Positions 42,459 through 52,157 are shown, counted from the stretch's first letter. The stretch: DNA of 58,601 nucleotides from JAZKSG01 sp036626215 (GCA_036626215.1 JAZKSG010000003.1:1-58601); one strand, 5' to 3'. Notes: generated from the sequence alone by a model not told the origin. Translations and numbers: made by a program.

Positions 42459-43031
42459 ATGAAGGAAATAGAAAGGCTCATTAATAAAGCATTGAAGTAC
42501 AAGGAAGGAGGACTCTCCGAACATGAAATAGCTGATGAGCTTAACGTTTCACGTGAAACAGCTGCATGGTTACTTAGTAAAGGTAAAGAAGAGAAACCTG
42601 AGGATGGTGACGTAAAAATCGGTTGGCGGTCTGTTGGAGTCTATCCTACTCGTATGAGTTTTATTTCAGATGCAATGGTTGATATCATTTGTGAGGAATG
42701 TGAAACAGTTGACACCATCTTAGGAGTGGCTATAAACGGTATATCTTATGCTACTTTTATAGCAGATAAATTAGGGCTGGAGCTCTCTGTTTTCCGCCCT
42801 CATCATGAGAAAGCAGGTGCTTTCTGTTCCAACTACGCCACTGTGAAAGACAAAAAAGTAGTGATTGTTGACGACGTAGTAGGCACCGGTACCACTCTGA
42901 GAAGTGCAATTAAAGCTACAAAGGCAGAAGACGGTGAACCAGTTTTATGTACAACGGTTATAAACAAAACTTCGAAAAATAAGGTTAGTAATATACCTTT
43001 ACGTGCTTTGATTAGAGCAAGGTTGATATAG
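42459..43031 (+). CDS. gfcR: GfcR-like transcription regulator (HTH plus phosphoribosyltransferase fold)
   Basis: A 190-aa protein with an N-terminal helix-turn-helix (about residues 1-40: LSEHEIADELNVSRETAAWLL) and an orotate-phosphoribosyltransferase-like domain with the PRPP motif VVIVDDVVGTGTTL. This matches GfcR, once called PyrE2, which controls glycolytic and gluconeogenic genes in haloarchaea. GAPDH and PGK genes lie only 3-4 kb downstream, fitting that role. ATG 42459 is used because GGTGG at 42446-42450 is its Shine-Dalgarno; GTG 42447 lies inside that motif. Confidence 0.9.
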   Translation: MKEIERLINKALKYKEGGLSEHEIADELNVSRETAAWLLSKGKEEKPEDGDVKIGWRSVGVYPTRMSFISDAMVDIICEECETVDTILGVAINGISYATFIADKLGLELSVFRPHHEKAGAFCSNYATVKDKKVVIVDDVVGTGTTLRSAIKATKAEDGEPVLCTTVINKTSKNKVSNIPLRALIRARLI

Positions 43032-43127
43032 AAAAAAATATTTTTTTAATATTTCTTTATATTTTTTTGAAACAAAAAAAAAGAGAGAGATGTGTTAATT
43101 TATCTATAAAAGGAGAATTTTGATTTT

Positions 43128-44678
43128 ATGCATTGGGCTAATGTTTTAGCGGATGAGTTATTATCGGATAAAAAAAAGAGATATGTGCTGGCTACAGGGA
43201 TAACTCCTTCAGGGCCTATCCATGTAGGTAATATGAGGGAGATTTTGACTACTGATGCTGTTTATCGTTGTGTAAAAGATAAAGGGGTTGAAGCTGATTT
43301 AATCTATATAGCTGATGATTTTGATCCACTTCGTAAGGTTTACCCTTATCTTCCAGATTGGTATGAAGAATATGTAGGTATGCCTATATCTGAGATTCCT
43401 TGCCCGTGTGGTAAACATGATAGTTATGCTGATCATTATCTCTTTGCTTTTCTCAGTAGTCTAGATGAAATTGGTGTTGAGCCACGTGTCTATCGTGCCA
43501 ATGAGATGTATAAAAATGGAGATTATAACGAGTCAATAGAAATCGCTTTGGAGAACACAGATAAAATACGGAGGATAATAGAGGAGATAGCGGATAGAGA
43601 TCTCCCTAAAAACTGGCTTCCTTTTAATGTAAGATGTAGCGAATGTGGCCGTATTGGTTACGCTAAACCTCTGTTATATGAATATCCTATCGTGGAATAC
43701 AAATGTGGATGTGGACATGAAGGCGAAGTAGACATAACAAAGGGCGGTGTCGGTAAACTACCATGGCGTGTAGATTGGCCTGCTCGATGGAAAATGCTTA
43801 ATGTTTCTTTTGAACCATTTGGTAAAGACTTAGGTACAACTGGTGGAGCATGGGAAACTGGTAAAAAGATAGTTGAAGAAATCTATGATTATCCTGCTCC
43901 GCATCATAGTGTATACGAATTTATATTGTTGAAAGGCAAAGGAGCTATGCATAGTTCTAAAGGTACGGCACTTAGCGCAGAAGAGATGTTGAAGATGACT
44001 CCTCCAGAAGTACTACGTTTTCTTCTGATGGATAATAAACCGGGTAAGCATATCACTTTTGATGCAGGTTTTGGTTTGTTGAATCTGGTAGATGAATACG
44101 ACCAAATAGAGAGAGTTTATTTTGGAGAGGAAGAAAAAAGTAGAGGTATGAAAGATTATCGTAAAACCTACGAGCTTTCACAACCCTATGATATGCCAGA
44201 TAAAATGCCGGTTCAGATTTCTTATCGGCATATCGTCACCTTGGTTCAAATAGCTGAAGACTGGAAACATGCAAAAAAAATATTGCGACGTAACGATGAG
44301 ATACCAGAAGACTTATCTGGAGAAGAAGAAAAACGTTTGAAGCGACGTGTTGAACATGCAGAATACTGGCTTGATAATTTTGCTCCTAAACAAGTGAAAT
44401 TTAAGGTACATAAAAAACCACCTAAAGTTGATTTAAAAGAGGAACAAAAAAAGTTTTTGAAGATTCTTCTAAAAAAGCTGGGTGAAGCAACATGGAAACC
44501 AGATGAGATACATAACATGATATATGAAAGCGCAGAGGAAACCGAATTGAAAACAGGTAAAGCGTTTGGTACGATATATCAAATAATTCTGAATCAATCT
44601 AAAGGGCCAAGAGCGGGTTACTTCCTTTCTAACTTAGATAAAGACTTTGTGTTAAAACGGGTTAAAAAAGAAATATAA
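43128..44678 (+). CDS. lysS: Lysyl-tRNA synthetase, class I
   Basis: A 516-aa class I LysRS, the form of many archaea and some bacteria, unrelated to class II LysRS. The HIGH-type motif is HVGN (PSGPIHVGNMRE, about residue 24) and the KMSKS-type motif is MHSSKGTAL (about 280). Two CxxC-type zinc clusters (RCSECG; KCGCGHEG) lie between them. An AGGAGA Shine-Dalgarno at 43111-43116 supports the ATG. Single gene with a 93-nt gap to the next. Confidence 0.97.
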   Translation: MHWANVLADELLSDKKKRYVLATGITPSGPIHVGNMREILTTDAVYRCVKDKGVEADLIYIADDFDPLRKVYPYLPDWYEEYVGMPISEIPCPCGKHDSYADHYLFAFLSSLDEIGVEPRVYRANEMYKNGDYNESIEIALENTDKIRRIIEEIADRDLPKNWLPFNVRCSECGRIGYAKPLLYEYPIVEYKCGCGHEGEVDITKGGVGKLPWRVDWPARWKMLNVSFEPFGKDLGTTGGAWETGKKIVEEIYDYPAPHHSVYEFILLKGKGAMHSSKGTALSAEEMLKMTPPEVLRFLLMDNKPGKHITFDAGFGLLNLVDEYDQIERVYFGEEEKSRGMKDYRKTYELSQPYDMPDKMPVQISYRHIVTLVQIAEDWKHAKKILRRNDEIPEDLSGEEEKRLKRRVEHAEYWLDNFAPKQVKFKVHKKPPKVDLKEEQKKFLKILLKKLGEATWKPDEIHNMIYESAEETELKTGKAFGTIYQIILNQSKGPRAGYFLSNLDKDFVLKRVKKEI

Positions 44679-44771
44679 ATAAAACCCTTCTCTTTTTATT
44701 TTTAAGAAAAATAAAGACATATAAACAAAAAAATTCAGAGTTTTTTCTTTTAGGATGATGATTGATTAGTT

Positions 44772-46028
44772 ATGAAAGTGTACATGGAAATCTATGGTTG
44801 TACTTCAAATAAAAGTGATGCCTCTATAGTGGAGGGTCTGTTAAAAGAAAAAAATCATAAGTTGGTGGAATCACCAGATCAGGCAGATATCATCGTTGTT
44901 TTGACTTGTACAGTTATCGGCACTACAGAAAGACGTATGCTTTCACGTTTAAGGAAGCTTAAAAAAATAGGTAAAAAGATTATTGTTGCCGGTTGTATGC
45001 CTGCTGTTCAACCAGATTTGGTTAAAGAAGTTGTTCCAAATGCAGATCTTCTTCCACCTCAACATGTTCATCATGTTGTAGATTTGGTAGAAGAAAAAGA
45101 TACGGTTTTTAGTAGACAAGATAAAAGTTTTTTTTCAAGGAGTTATGAAAGTTTAGCGGCGCCGATATCTATCTCAGAGGGATGTATGTTTTCATGTAGC
45201 TATTGTATAACCTGTATGGCACGCGGTAAACTAAAAAGTTCTCCTTTAGAAAAGGTTAAACAAAACGTTGAATCTGCAGTACAACAGGGATGCCAAGAGA
45301 TACAGTTAACAGCTCAGGATACCGCATCTTATGGTTTAGATAAAAAAAATGGAGAAGATCTTGGAGATGTTATAAGAGAAGTGTCATCTGTTGAAGGAGA
45401 TTTCAAGATACGTGTTGGTATGATGAATCCTTTTACTGCTATGAAACATCTAGATAGCATATTGGATGGTTTCGATAATTCTAAAGTATACAAGTTTTTA
45501 CATCTACCTGTTCAATCAGGTAGTGATAAATTGTTGGATAAGATGAACCGTAAATATTCAGTTGAAGATTTTGGAAGAATAGTAGAAAAGTTTAGAGATA
45601 GATATCCAGATTTATGTCTTTCTACAGATATAATAGCTGGTTTTCCCTCTGAAACCGAAGAAGAATTTAGACAAACAATGGATCTTATAAAAAAGATAAA
45701 ACCAGATGTGGTCAATATAACTCGTTTTTCTGCTAGACCAAATACTTCTGCTAAAAAAATGGATGGACGTATCGACACCAAAGTAGTTAAACAGAGAAGT
45801 AAAAAACTGACAGATTTGTCCGAAAAGATAACCCAAAGTGTTAATCAAAAATATGTTGGACGAAAGTTTAATGTTTTGTTGTTAAAAGAAGGAAAAAACG
45901 ATACAGTTATGGGTAGAAGTTTTAATTATAAACCTATAGTGGTAGAGAAAAAAATGAAAATTGGGAGTTATGTTGATGTAGAAATAGAGAGGGCTACATC
46001 TAGTTTTTTAGTCGGAAGCCTTAAATAG
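44772..46028 (+). CDS. tRNA t6A37 methylthiotransferase (archaeal MtaB/CDKAL1-like)
   Basis: A 418-aa radical SAM enzyme that adds a methylthio group to t6A37 in tRNA. The N-terminal UPF0004 domain has three cluster Cys (IYGCTSN, LTCTVIG, AGCMP). The radical SAM motif is CMFSCSYC (about residues 137-144), with a C-terminal TRAM domain from about 355. The archaeal subtype is indicated by the short N-terminus and GCMPAVQP. Works with the Sua5-dependent t6A pathway; sua5 is at 36356. A 41-nt gap separates it from the GAPDH gene. Confidence 0.93.
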   Translation: MKVYMEIYGCTSNKSDASIVEGLLKEKNHKLVESPDQADIIVVLTCTVIGTTERRMLSRLRKLKKIGKKIIVAGCMPAVQPDLVKEVVPNADLLPPQHVHHVVDLVEEKDTVFSRQDKSFFSRSYESLAAPISISEGCMFSCSYCITCMARGKLKSSPLEKVKQNVESAVQQGCQEIQLTAQDTASYGLDKKNGEDLGDVIREVSSVEGDFKIRVGMMNPFTAMKHLDSILDGFDNSKVYKFLHLPVQSGSDKLLDKMNRKYSVEDFGRIVEKFRDRYPDLCLSTDIIAGFPSETEEEFRQTMDLIKKIKPDVVNITRFSARPNTSAKKMDGRIDTKVVKQRSKKLTDLSEKITQSVNQKYVGRKFNVLLLKEGKNDTVMGRSFNYKPIVVEKKMKIGSYVDVEIERATSSFLVGSLK

Positions 46029-46069
46029 CTTAAAAAGCATTGTTTTTGTTTGCCGGAGGTGAAAGAGGG

Positions 46070-47125
46070 ATGATTCGAGTTGCAATAAACGGTTTTGGAA
46101 GAATTGGTCGAAATGTTTTACGTGCCTCTTTTAATCATTCTCAATACGGTAAAAAATTTGAAATTGTAGCGTTAAATGATCTAAGTAATCCTCATACTCT
46201 TGCTCATCTATTGAAATACGACTCTGTCTATGGTAGATTTGATGGAAAAGTTGAGTCTGAGGATGACAAAATAATTGTGAACAACCAACCTATAAATTTT
46301 CTTTCAAAAGTTAAACCTGAACAACTTCCATGGGAAGACATGGATGTAGACGTGGTTATTGAATCCACAGGGTTATTTAGAAAACGAGAGGATGCCGCTC
46401 AGCATCTTAAAGCTGGGGCAGACAAAGTAGTTATATCAGCCCCTGCTAAAAAACCAGACTTAACGGTTGTACTTGGTGTAAACGAGGAAGAATACAACCA
46501 TGACGAACATGATATAGTTTCTAATGCTTCATGTACAACAAACAGTCTTGCACCACCTGCTAAAGTGCTCAACGACGAATTTGGAATAAAACAAGGTTTT
46601 ATGACTACAATCCATGCATACACAGGAAATCAAAGAATACTAGATTTTCCTCATAAAGATCTTCGTCGTGCTCGAGCTGCAGCGGTTTCAATCATCCCTA
46701 CTACCACCGGTGCAGCTAAAGCCACCGGGGAAGTCATACCTGCGCTTAAAGGTAAAATAGATGGTATGGCTATGCGTGTACCAACTCCTGATGGATCTAT
46801 AACTGATTTCAACTGCGTGTTAGAAAAAGAAGTATCTAAGGAGGAAGTCAACCAGGTTTTAAAAAACGCTTCTGGTAACAATCTAGAAGGTATAATGGGC
46901 TATACAGATGACCCTATTGTATCGGTAGATATAATCGGTGATCCTCATTCATCTGTAATCGATGGACAAGGTACAATGGTCAACGGTGAAAAGAGTAACC
47001 TAGTTAAAGTATTATCTTGGTATGACAACGAATGGGGTTATTCCTGCCGACTTGTCGACCTAGTAAACTACATGTATTCTAAAGATTTAAAAAAAACTGA
47101 AGAAACAATGAAAGCTACATCCTAA
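46070..47125 (+). CDS. gap: Glyceraldehyde-3-phosphate dehydrogenase, bacterial type (class I)
   Basis: A 351-aa class I GAPDH, which interconverts glyceraldehyde-3-phosphate and 1,3-bisphosphoglycerate with NAD(P). The Rossmann start INGFGRIGRNVLRA and LNDLSNPHTLAHLLKYDSV fit, with catalytic Cys in SNASCTTNSLAP. The ending WYDNEWGYSCRLVDLV is typical. Many archaea instead use the unrelated class II enzyme; class I is known in haloarchaea. Start ATG 46070 is fixed by a strong GGAGGTGA at 46055-46062; the in-frame codon at 46040 is not used. Confidence 0.96.
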   Translation: MIRVAINGFGRIGRNVLRASFNHSQYGKKFEIVALNDLSNPHTLAHLLKYDSVYGRFDGKVESEDDKIIVNNQPINFLSKVKPEQLPWEDMDVDVVIESTGLFRKREDAAQHLKAGADKVVISAPAKKPDLTVVLGVNEEEYNHDEHDIVSNASCTTNSLAPPAKVLNDEFGIKQGFMTTIHAYTGNQRILDFPHKDLRRARAAAVSIIPTTTGAAKATGEVIPALKGKIDGMAMRVPTPDGSITDFNCVLEKEVSKEEVNQVLKNASGNNLEGIMGYTDDPIVSVDIIGDPHSSVIDGQGTMVNGEKSNLVKVLSWYDNEWGYSCRLVDLVNYMYSKDLKKTEETMKATS

Positions 47126-47157
47126 AAATTCTATATTTTTTTCAAATAATTGGTATA

Positions 47158-47200
47158 TCTTTATATAGCCTTTTTGATATTATGATTTAACCCTTGAGGA
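47158..47200 (+). promoter_or_regulatory. Promoter and Shine-Dalgarno of pgk
   Basis: The TCTTTATATAG element at 47158-47168 is a good TATA box, predicting a start near 47190. The GAGGA at 47196-47200 is the Shine-Dalgarno for ATG 47214. So pgk can be expressed independently of gap. Confidence 0.5.
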
Positions 47201-47213
47201 GTGTAGATTTTTT

Positions 47214-48449
47214 ATGAAGGGATACAACACTTTAGATGATTTTGATTTGGAAGATAAAACAGTTTTGTTAAGAGTAGATTTTAATATGCCTTTGGATAAA
47301 GACAGCCTCGAGATCTTAGATACTAATCGTATCGAGAAGGCTCTGCCAACTATAAAAGAACTGGTGGAAAAAAATGCTAAAACAGTTATAATGGCACATC
47401 AAGGGCGACCTGGTAGCTGGGATTTTACTTCTTTAGAACATCATGCTGAGGCTTTACACGAGTTGTTGAATCACCCCGTCGGGTTTGTAGAGGATATATC
47501 TGGGGAGGAAGCTCAGAAAGCTATTAAGAAAATGCAGGGTGGAAACGTATTATTTATCGACAATGTCCGTAAGTTTGATGGAGAAAGGGAGAGTAAAACA
47601 GCTGAGGAACATTCTAAAACTGAGTTTGTACAAAACCTTTATCCTCTTGCAGATTTGTTTGTAAACGATGCATTTGCCGCTGCTCATCGAGCACAGTGTA
47701 GCCTAATTGGGTTTACCGCTGTTTTACCAAGTTGTGCTGGTCGACTCATGGAGAAAGAACTCTCCACTTTGAGTAAAATTGTTAAAAAACCTGAGAAGCC
47801 ATCTGTGTTTATGTTTGGCGGAGCAAAGTTTTCTGATGTAATAGTAACCATTGAAAGATTGTTGGAGAATGAGACCGCTGATAAAATATTGTTGACTGGT
47901 TTACCTGCTAACGCGTTTCTCAAAGCCAAAGGTGTAGAGCTTGGTGAGGCCAATGAAAAAGCTTTGATGGATGAGGGATCTTCCGAGAAATTCCAGGAGA
48001 TAAAAAATCTTTTACAGAGATATGAAGACAAAATATTTTTACCGTTGGATTTTGGAGTCGAAAAAGAGGGTGGACGAGTAAACGTCTCTATGGATGATCT
48101 GCCTGTTGAACAGCAACTGTTTGATATAGGAGAAAAAACTATTGATAGATATAAACAGGCTTTATCAAATGCTAAAACCGTGTTTCTCTCCGGTCCATGT
48201 GGCGTCTTCGAAAACAAGTTGTTTATGAAAGGGACAAAAGAAATCTTCGAGTTAGTTGCAAAATCAGATGCTTTCTCAATTGTAGGTGGTGGCCATACTG
48301 TCGCAGCAGTGCGAGATCTAAATCTTGAAGATAAATTTTCTCATATTAGTACTGGCGGCGGGAGTTTGGAGCGTTTTATGATGGGTGAAAAGCTACCTGT
48401 TGTTGAAGCTTTGAAGAAAGCTAAAAATAGACACATTGTTAAAAACTAA
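47214..48449 (+). CDS. pgk: Phosphoglycerate kinase
   Basis: A 411-aa archaeal PGK, which transfers phosphate between 1,3-bisphosphoglycerate and ADP. Present are LRVDFNMPLD, the substrate-binding NDAFAAAHRAQCSLIGF, the hinge region and the nucleotide site (SGPCGVFENKLF; VGGGHTVAAV; STGGGSLERFM). Lies 88 nt after gap, giving consecutive glycolytic/gluconeogenic steps in one place, near the gfcR regulator. Confidence 0.97.
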   Translation: MKGYNTLDDFDLEDKTVLLRVDFNMPLDKDSLEILDTNRIEKALPTIKELVEKNAKTVIMAHQGRPGSWDFTSLEHHAEALHELLNHPVGFVEDISGEEAQKAIKKMQGGNVLFIDNVRKFDGERESKTAEEHSKTEFVQNLYPLADLFVNDAFAAAHRAQCSLIGFTAVLPSCAGRLMEKELSTLSKIVKKPEKPSVFMFGGAKFSDVIVTIERLLENETADKILLTGLPANAFLKAKGVELGEANEKALMDEGSSEKFQEIKNLLQRYEDKIFLPLDFGVEKEGGRVNVSMDDLPVEQQLFDIGEKTIDRYKQALSNAKTVFLSGPCGVFENKLFMKGTKEIFELVAKSDAFSIVGGGHTVAAVRDLNLEDKFSHISTGGGSLERFMMGEKLPVVEALKKAKNRHIVKN

Positions 48450-48472
48450 AAAAAATTGGTAAAAAATTTTTT

Positions 48473-48546
48473 GGGCTGGTAGATCAGTCTGGAAGATCGC
48501 CACCTTCGCAAGGTGGAGGCCACGGGTTCAAATCCCGTCCAGTCCA
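48473..48546 (+). tRNA. tRNA-Ala (CGC)
   Basis: A 74-nt sequence folds into a full cloverleaf: 7-bp acceptor (GGGCTGG with CCAGTCC), 4-bp D stem (GATC/GATC), 5-bp anticodon stem (CCACC/GGTGG) with loop TTCGCAA giving anticodon CGC, 5-nt variable loop and 5-bp T stem (ACGGG/CCCGT) with TTCAAAT. The G3-U70 pair, the main alanine identity element, and discriminator A are present. No CCA is encoded. It lies 23 nt after pgk; no clear promoter of its own was found, so it may be processed from a pgk transcript. Confidence 0.96.
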
Positions 48547-48583
48547 CTAAAAAAATCCATTTGTTGGTATTAGATTTATTTTT

Positions 48584-49351
48584 TTATAGTTCACTTTTGT
48601 TGAAGAGATAGCTCCCTATACCCAGGATTACTATACATATAACTGCAGATACGACCAAGTTTATCATTGGATTCAAAATGGCGTTGCCTCCAGTGAGGCT
48701 TCCACGTAATCCATCTACCAAATAAAAAAACGGGTTTAGACGAGATGCTTTGTTGACTACCGACGGTAAACTACTTAACGGAAAAAACGCCGAAGATAGA
48801 AAAATAAGAGGCATAATAATGAGTGTCATAATTATTTGAAAACCTTGGAAATCCTCCATTTTTGTTGCTAAAACCAGCCCGAAACCTACTGCAGTGAAAG
48901 CTGTTAAACCCATAAAAACAAAAGAGAGGAGAAATCCAAAAATGTTAGAGTTTATCTGTAGGTTTAGAACTATTGCTATCCCCAGGATTATTAAACCTTG
49001 AAATAGAGACAAAGTTGCTCCACCTAGCGTTCTACCGAATAATATCGAAAATCTACTTACTGGCGCTACCAGTACTTCTTGTAAAAAACCAAATTGACGA
49101 TCCCATAAAACGGATATACCAATGAACATAGACGAAAAAATTATAGACATTACTATTATACCAGGTGCGAGAAATGTAAAGTAATCCCCCTCTAACCCAG
49201 GCATATTTAAAGGTCTTAATCCAGAACCTAGGATCACTAGGAAAAATAATGGTCTAGCCAACGCCGATATAACCCTGCTTTTAGAACGGAAAAATCTTAT
49301 TATCTGACGTTGCCACATTATATATATAGCTTGCAGTTCGAAACTATCCAT
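48584..49351 (-). CDS. ABC-2 type transporter permease
   Basis: A 255-aa membrane protein with about six helices, related to DrrB/NodJ-type ABC-2 permeases. Markers are the start region WQRQIIRFFRSKSRVI, then LGSGLRP, and FFPLSSLPSVVNKASRLNPFFYLVDGLRG. It forms an exporter with the ATPase encoded 12 nt upstream. The substrate is unknown; relatives export drugs, lipids or polysaccharide. Confidence 0.92.
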   Translation of the reverse strand: MDSFELQAIYIMWQRQIIRFFRSKSRVISALARPLFFLVILGSGLRPLNMPGLEGDYFTFLAPGIIVMSIIFSSMFIGISVLWDRQFGFLQEVLVAPVSRFSILFGRTLGGATLSLFQGLIILGIAIVLNLQINSNIFGFLLSFVFMGLTAFTAVGFGLVLATKMEDFQGFQIIMTLIIMPLIFLSSAFFPLSSLPSVVNKASRLNPFFYLVDGLRGSLTGGNAILNPMINLVVSAVICIVILGIGSYLFNKSEL

Positions 49352-49363
49352 AAAAAACCTTTT

Positions 49364-50347
49364 TCACCTCTTACCTCTATTTTTAATTGAAGGAGGAACA
49401 CTAGTTTGGTTTTCCTGTTCGGATAGCGTTTTTCCGGTATAAGATATAAAAACGTCGTCAAGGGTAGGCTTTCTAACGTTTATAGATTTTATTTTTACAT
49501 TTATTTTACTAGCTATCTCTATAACCAATGGAATCTTTTCTTCTCCTTTTTCTACACCAAGAGTTAAAAAATGATCATATTGCTTTATTTTTTTTATCCA
49601 ATCATATCTCTCTAGTTCTTCTTTTAATGGTTTGATTTTAGAAGCGGAAAGTGTTATTACATCGTTTCCAATCGCGTTTTTGAGATTCTTTATTTTATCC
49701 ATTACTAAGATTTGCCCTCTATTTATTATCCCTACGCGGTCACATAGATAGTCTGCCTCATCCATATAATGGGTTGTCAGAAAAATAGTGGTATTTTCTT
49801 CTCTATTCATTCTTTCGATATATTCCCAGATAACTCTACGTGTCTGAGCGTCTAAACCAAGTGTAGGTTCATCTAGAAATAGTACTGTAGGAGAATGCAT
49901 TAAACCTCTAGCTATCTCTAATCTTCTTTTCATTCCGCCAGAGTATTTTTTCACTATTACATCTTTTTTGTCTGATAGATCAACAAGTTCCAATACTTCT
50001 TTTATACGTTCTTTTCGAATATTTTTTTTGATGTTGTACATACGGGCGTGGTATTCTAGGTTTTCTATACCTGTTAATTCAGTGTCTAAAGCAGGTTCTT
50101 GGAATACTACCCCTATTTTTTTTCGAACCTCGTTTTTTTGTTTTCGTATATCGTAGCCCGCTATCTCCGCTGTTCCCTCCGTTGGTTCAATCAGAGTTAT
50201 CAACATTCTTACAGTAGTGGTTTTACCAGCTCCGTTGGGCCCTAAAAACCCGAATACTTCTCCTTCTTCTACATCAAACGATATATGATCAACGGCGGTA
50301 AGAGACCCGTATTTTTTAGTTAGATTTTTTGTTTCAATTATTGACAA
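49364..50347 (-). CDS. ABC transporter ATP-binding protein (DrrA-like)
   Basis: A 327-aa ATPase. Walker A is GPNGAGKTT (about residues 38-46), the signature SGGMKRRLEIARGL, Walker B TVLFLDEPTLGLD and the H-loop LTTHYMDEADYL. The C-terminal about 100 residues form the extra domain typical of DrrA-type exporters, ending in a basic tail. Operon with the permease at 48584. It is divergent from elp3 and the two share a 123-nt promoter region. Confidence 0.95.
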   Translation of the reverse strand: MSIIETKNLTKKYGSLTAVDHISFDVEEGEVFGFLGPNGAGKTTTVRMLITLIEPTEGTAEIAGYDIRKQKNEVRKKIGVVFQEPALDTELTGIENLEYHARMYNIKKNIRKERIKEVLELVDLSDKKDVIVKKYSGGMKRRLEIARGLMHSPTVLFLDEPTLGLDAQTRRVIWEYIERMNREENTTIFLTTHYMDEADYLCDRVGIINRGQILVMDKIKNLKNAIGNDVITLSASKIKPLKEELERYDWIKKIKQYDHFLTLGVEKGEEKIPLVIEIASKINVKIKSINVRKPTLDDVFISYTGKTLSEQENQTSVPPSIKNRGKR

Positions 50348-50405
50348 CTCTATCTGTTTCTCCTCATCTATCTCTTGATTTTTTTGACCACAAATACATG
50401 TTTAC

Positions 50406-50414
50406 GCTTATAAA
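50406..50414 (+). promoter_or_regulatory. Promoter of elp3
   Basis: GCTTATAAA is a TATA-like element about 70 nt before ATG 50483. An AAGGAGA sequence near 50432-50438 is followed by a three-codon ORF (ATG 50452 to TAA), so a tiny upstream reading frame may precede elp3. Confidence 0.35.
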
Positions 50415-50482
50415 TCTATCCAGATTTTCTTAAGGAGAAAGTTTTTTCTATATGAACTCTTAATCAGAAGTTGTTTATTATT

Positions 50483-52060
50483 ATGTCGTTTTACTCTGAA
50501 ATTGTAGATGAAATCCTTAAAAAAGAGATTAAATCTAAAGAGTCGATTCATAAAGCTAAAATACGTTTCTGTAAAAAACATGGCTGGGAGAATATCCCCC
50601 CAGATAGTAAGATTCTTGCCAACCTGCCCTCAGATCTTTCAGAGGAAGAGGTTTCTTTTTTGAAATCTGTTCTTCGTAAAAAACCTATGCGTACTGTTTC
50701 TGGTGTAGCAGTTATAGCTGTTATGACCTCTCCAGAAGAATGCCCTCATGGCCGATGTATACCATGTCCAGGTGGCCCAGAGATTTGTACTCCTCAGAGT
50801 TATACTGGTCATGAGCCTGCTGCTATGCGCGCTGAATATAATGATTTTGATCCCTTTCTTCAAACAAAGAATCGGTTAGGTCAGCTAAAAGCAATAGGTC
50901 ATCCTGTTGACAAAATAGATTTCATAATAATGGGTGGAACTTTTACCGCTAGACTTTTTTCTTACCAGAGTTGGTTTGTCAAACGTTGTTTAGATGCTCT
51001 AAATGGAGAAAAATCTAAGAGCCTCAGTGAGGCAAAAAAGATTAATGAAAATGCTTCTAATCGATGTATTGGTTTAACAGTTGAGACACGTCCGGATTGG
51101 TTTAGACTTCAACAAATAGATCAATCGTTGAAGCTTGGTGCTACAAGAGTTGAGTTAGGTGTACAAACCGTCGATGACTCTGTTTTGTATAACATTCAGC
51201 GTGGCCATACTGTTAAAGACTCTATTTTAGCTACTCGTAACAGTAAAAACGCGGGTTTAAAAGTATGTTATCATTGGATGCCCGGATTGCCCGGTGTAGA
51301 TCTAGAAAAAGATTTAGAAGATTTTAAAACTGTTTTTAACAACCCTGAGTTTAAACCCGATATGCTGAAGATTTATCCGACTTTGACTGTTGAAGGCACA
51401 GAGTTGTATAAGAGATGGCAGAAAGGTGAATATAAACCTTTAACCACCGAAAAAGCTATAGATCTTATAGCAGAAATTAAAACCTTTGTACCAGAATGGG
51501 TTCGTATTCAACGAATTCAGCGTGATATACCTGCTCAAAAAATAGATGCAGGTGTTGATAAAAGCAATCTTAGGCAGCTGGTTAGACGAAAAATGAGTGA
51601 AGAAGAGAAAAAATGCAATTGTATCCGCTGCCGGGAGATTGGACATCAAAAACAAAATTTTTATGTTAATGAAAGAGAACTAAAAATGGAAACAGTTTCT
51701 TATGAAGCAAGCGGCAGCCAGGAGATATTTATTCAGCTTGTAGATAACAAACGACGTCTATATGGTTTTTTAAGATTAAGAGATATTATCGATTCACATC
51801 GATTTGAACTCCAACAGAAACCTTGTATGGTTATACGGGAATTAAAAGTACTGGGGAGGGAACTTTCGATAGGTAAAAAACATAGTGATGCTGTGCAACA
51901 CAGAGGTTTTGGTAAAAAATTAATTAAAGAGGCAGAGAAGATTTGTAGAGAAATCTATGATAAAAAATATTTATTTGTTTTAAGTGGTGTAGGTGTTAAA
52001 GATTATTATCGTAAACGAGGTTTCAAAGATAAAGGAGTATATATGGTTAAAAAAATCTAA
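50483..52060 (+). CDS. elp3: tRNA uridine-34 carboxymethyl-modifying enzyme Elp3
   Basis: A 525-aa archaeal Elp3 acting alone, unlike the eukaryotic Elongator complex. It makes the cm5U base at tRNA position 34 from acetyl-CoA. The radical SAM part holds the cluster Cys in CPHGRCIPCPGGPEIC (about residues 87-102) and MGGTFTAR; the GNAT acetyltransferase domain is the last about 130 residues, with VQHRGFGKKLIKEAE. A Zn-type CNCIRC (about 376-381) links them. The start is ATG 50483, not TTG 50471. Confidence 0.96.
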   Translation: MSFYSEIVDEILKKEIKSKESIHKAKIRFCKKHGWENIPPDSKILANLPSDLSEEEVSFLKSVLRKKPMRTVSGVAVIAVMTSPEECPHGRCIPCPGGPEICTPQSYTGHEPAAMRAEYNDFDPFLQTKNRLGQLKAIGHPVDKIDFIIMGGTFTARLFSYQSWFVKRCLDALNGEKSKSLSEAKKINENASNRCIGLTVETRPDWFRLQQIDQSLKLGATRVELGVQTVDDSVLYNIQRGHTVKDSILATRNSKNAGLKVCYHWMPGLPGVDLEKDLEDFKTVFNNPEFKPDMLKIYPTLTVEGTELYKRWQKGEYKPLTTEKAIDLIAEIKTFVPEWVRIQRIQRDIPAQKIDAGVDKSNLRQLVRRKMSEEEKKCNCIRCREIGHQKQNFYVNERELKMETVSYEASGSQEIFIQLVDNKRRLYGFLRLRDIIDSHRFELQQKPCMVIRELKVLGRELSIGKKHSDAVQHRGFGKKLIKEAEKICREIYDKKYLFVLSGVGVKDYYRKRGFKDKGVYMVKKI

Positions 52061-52157
52061 AAAAACGTTTTATTTTTGATAAAAGATTTTTTAAACTTGT
52101 CTATTATGCATTCATATCTCTGTAAATTGAATTAGTTTTGTTTTGAAGGTAAAACAT

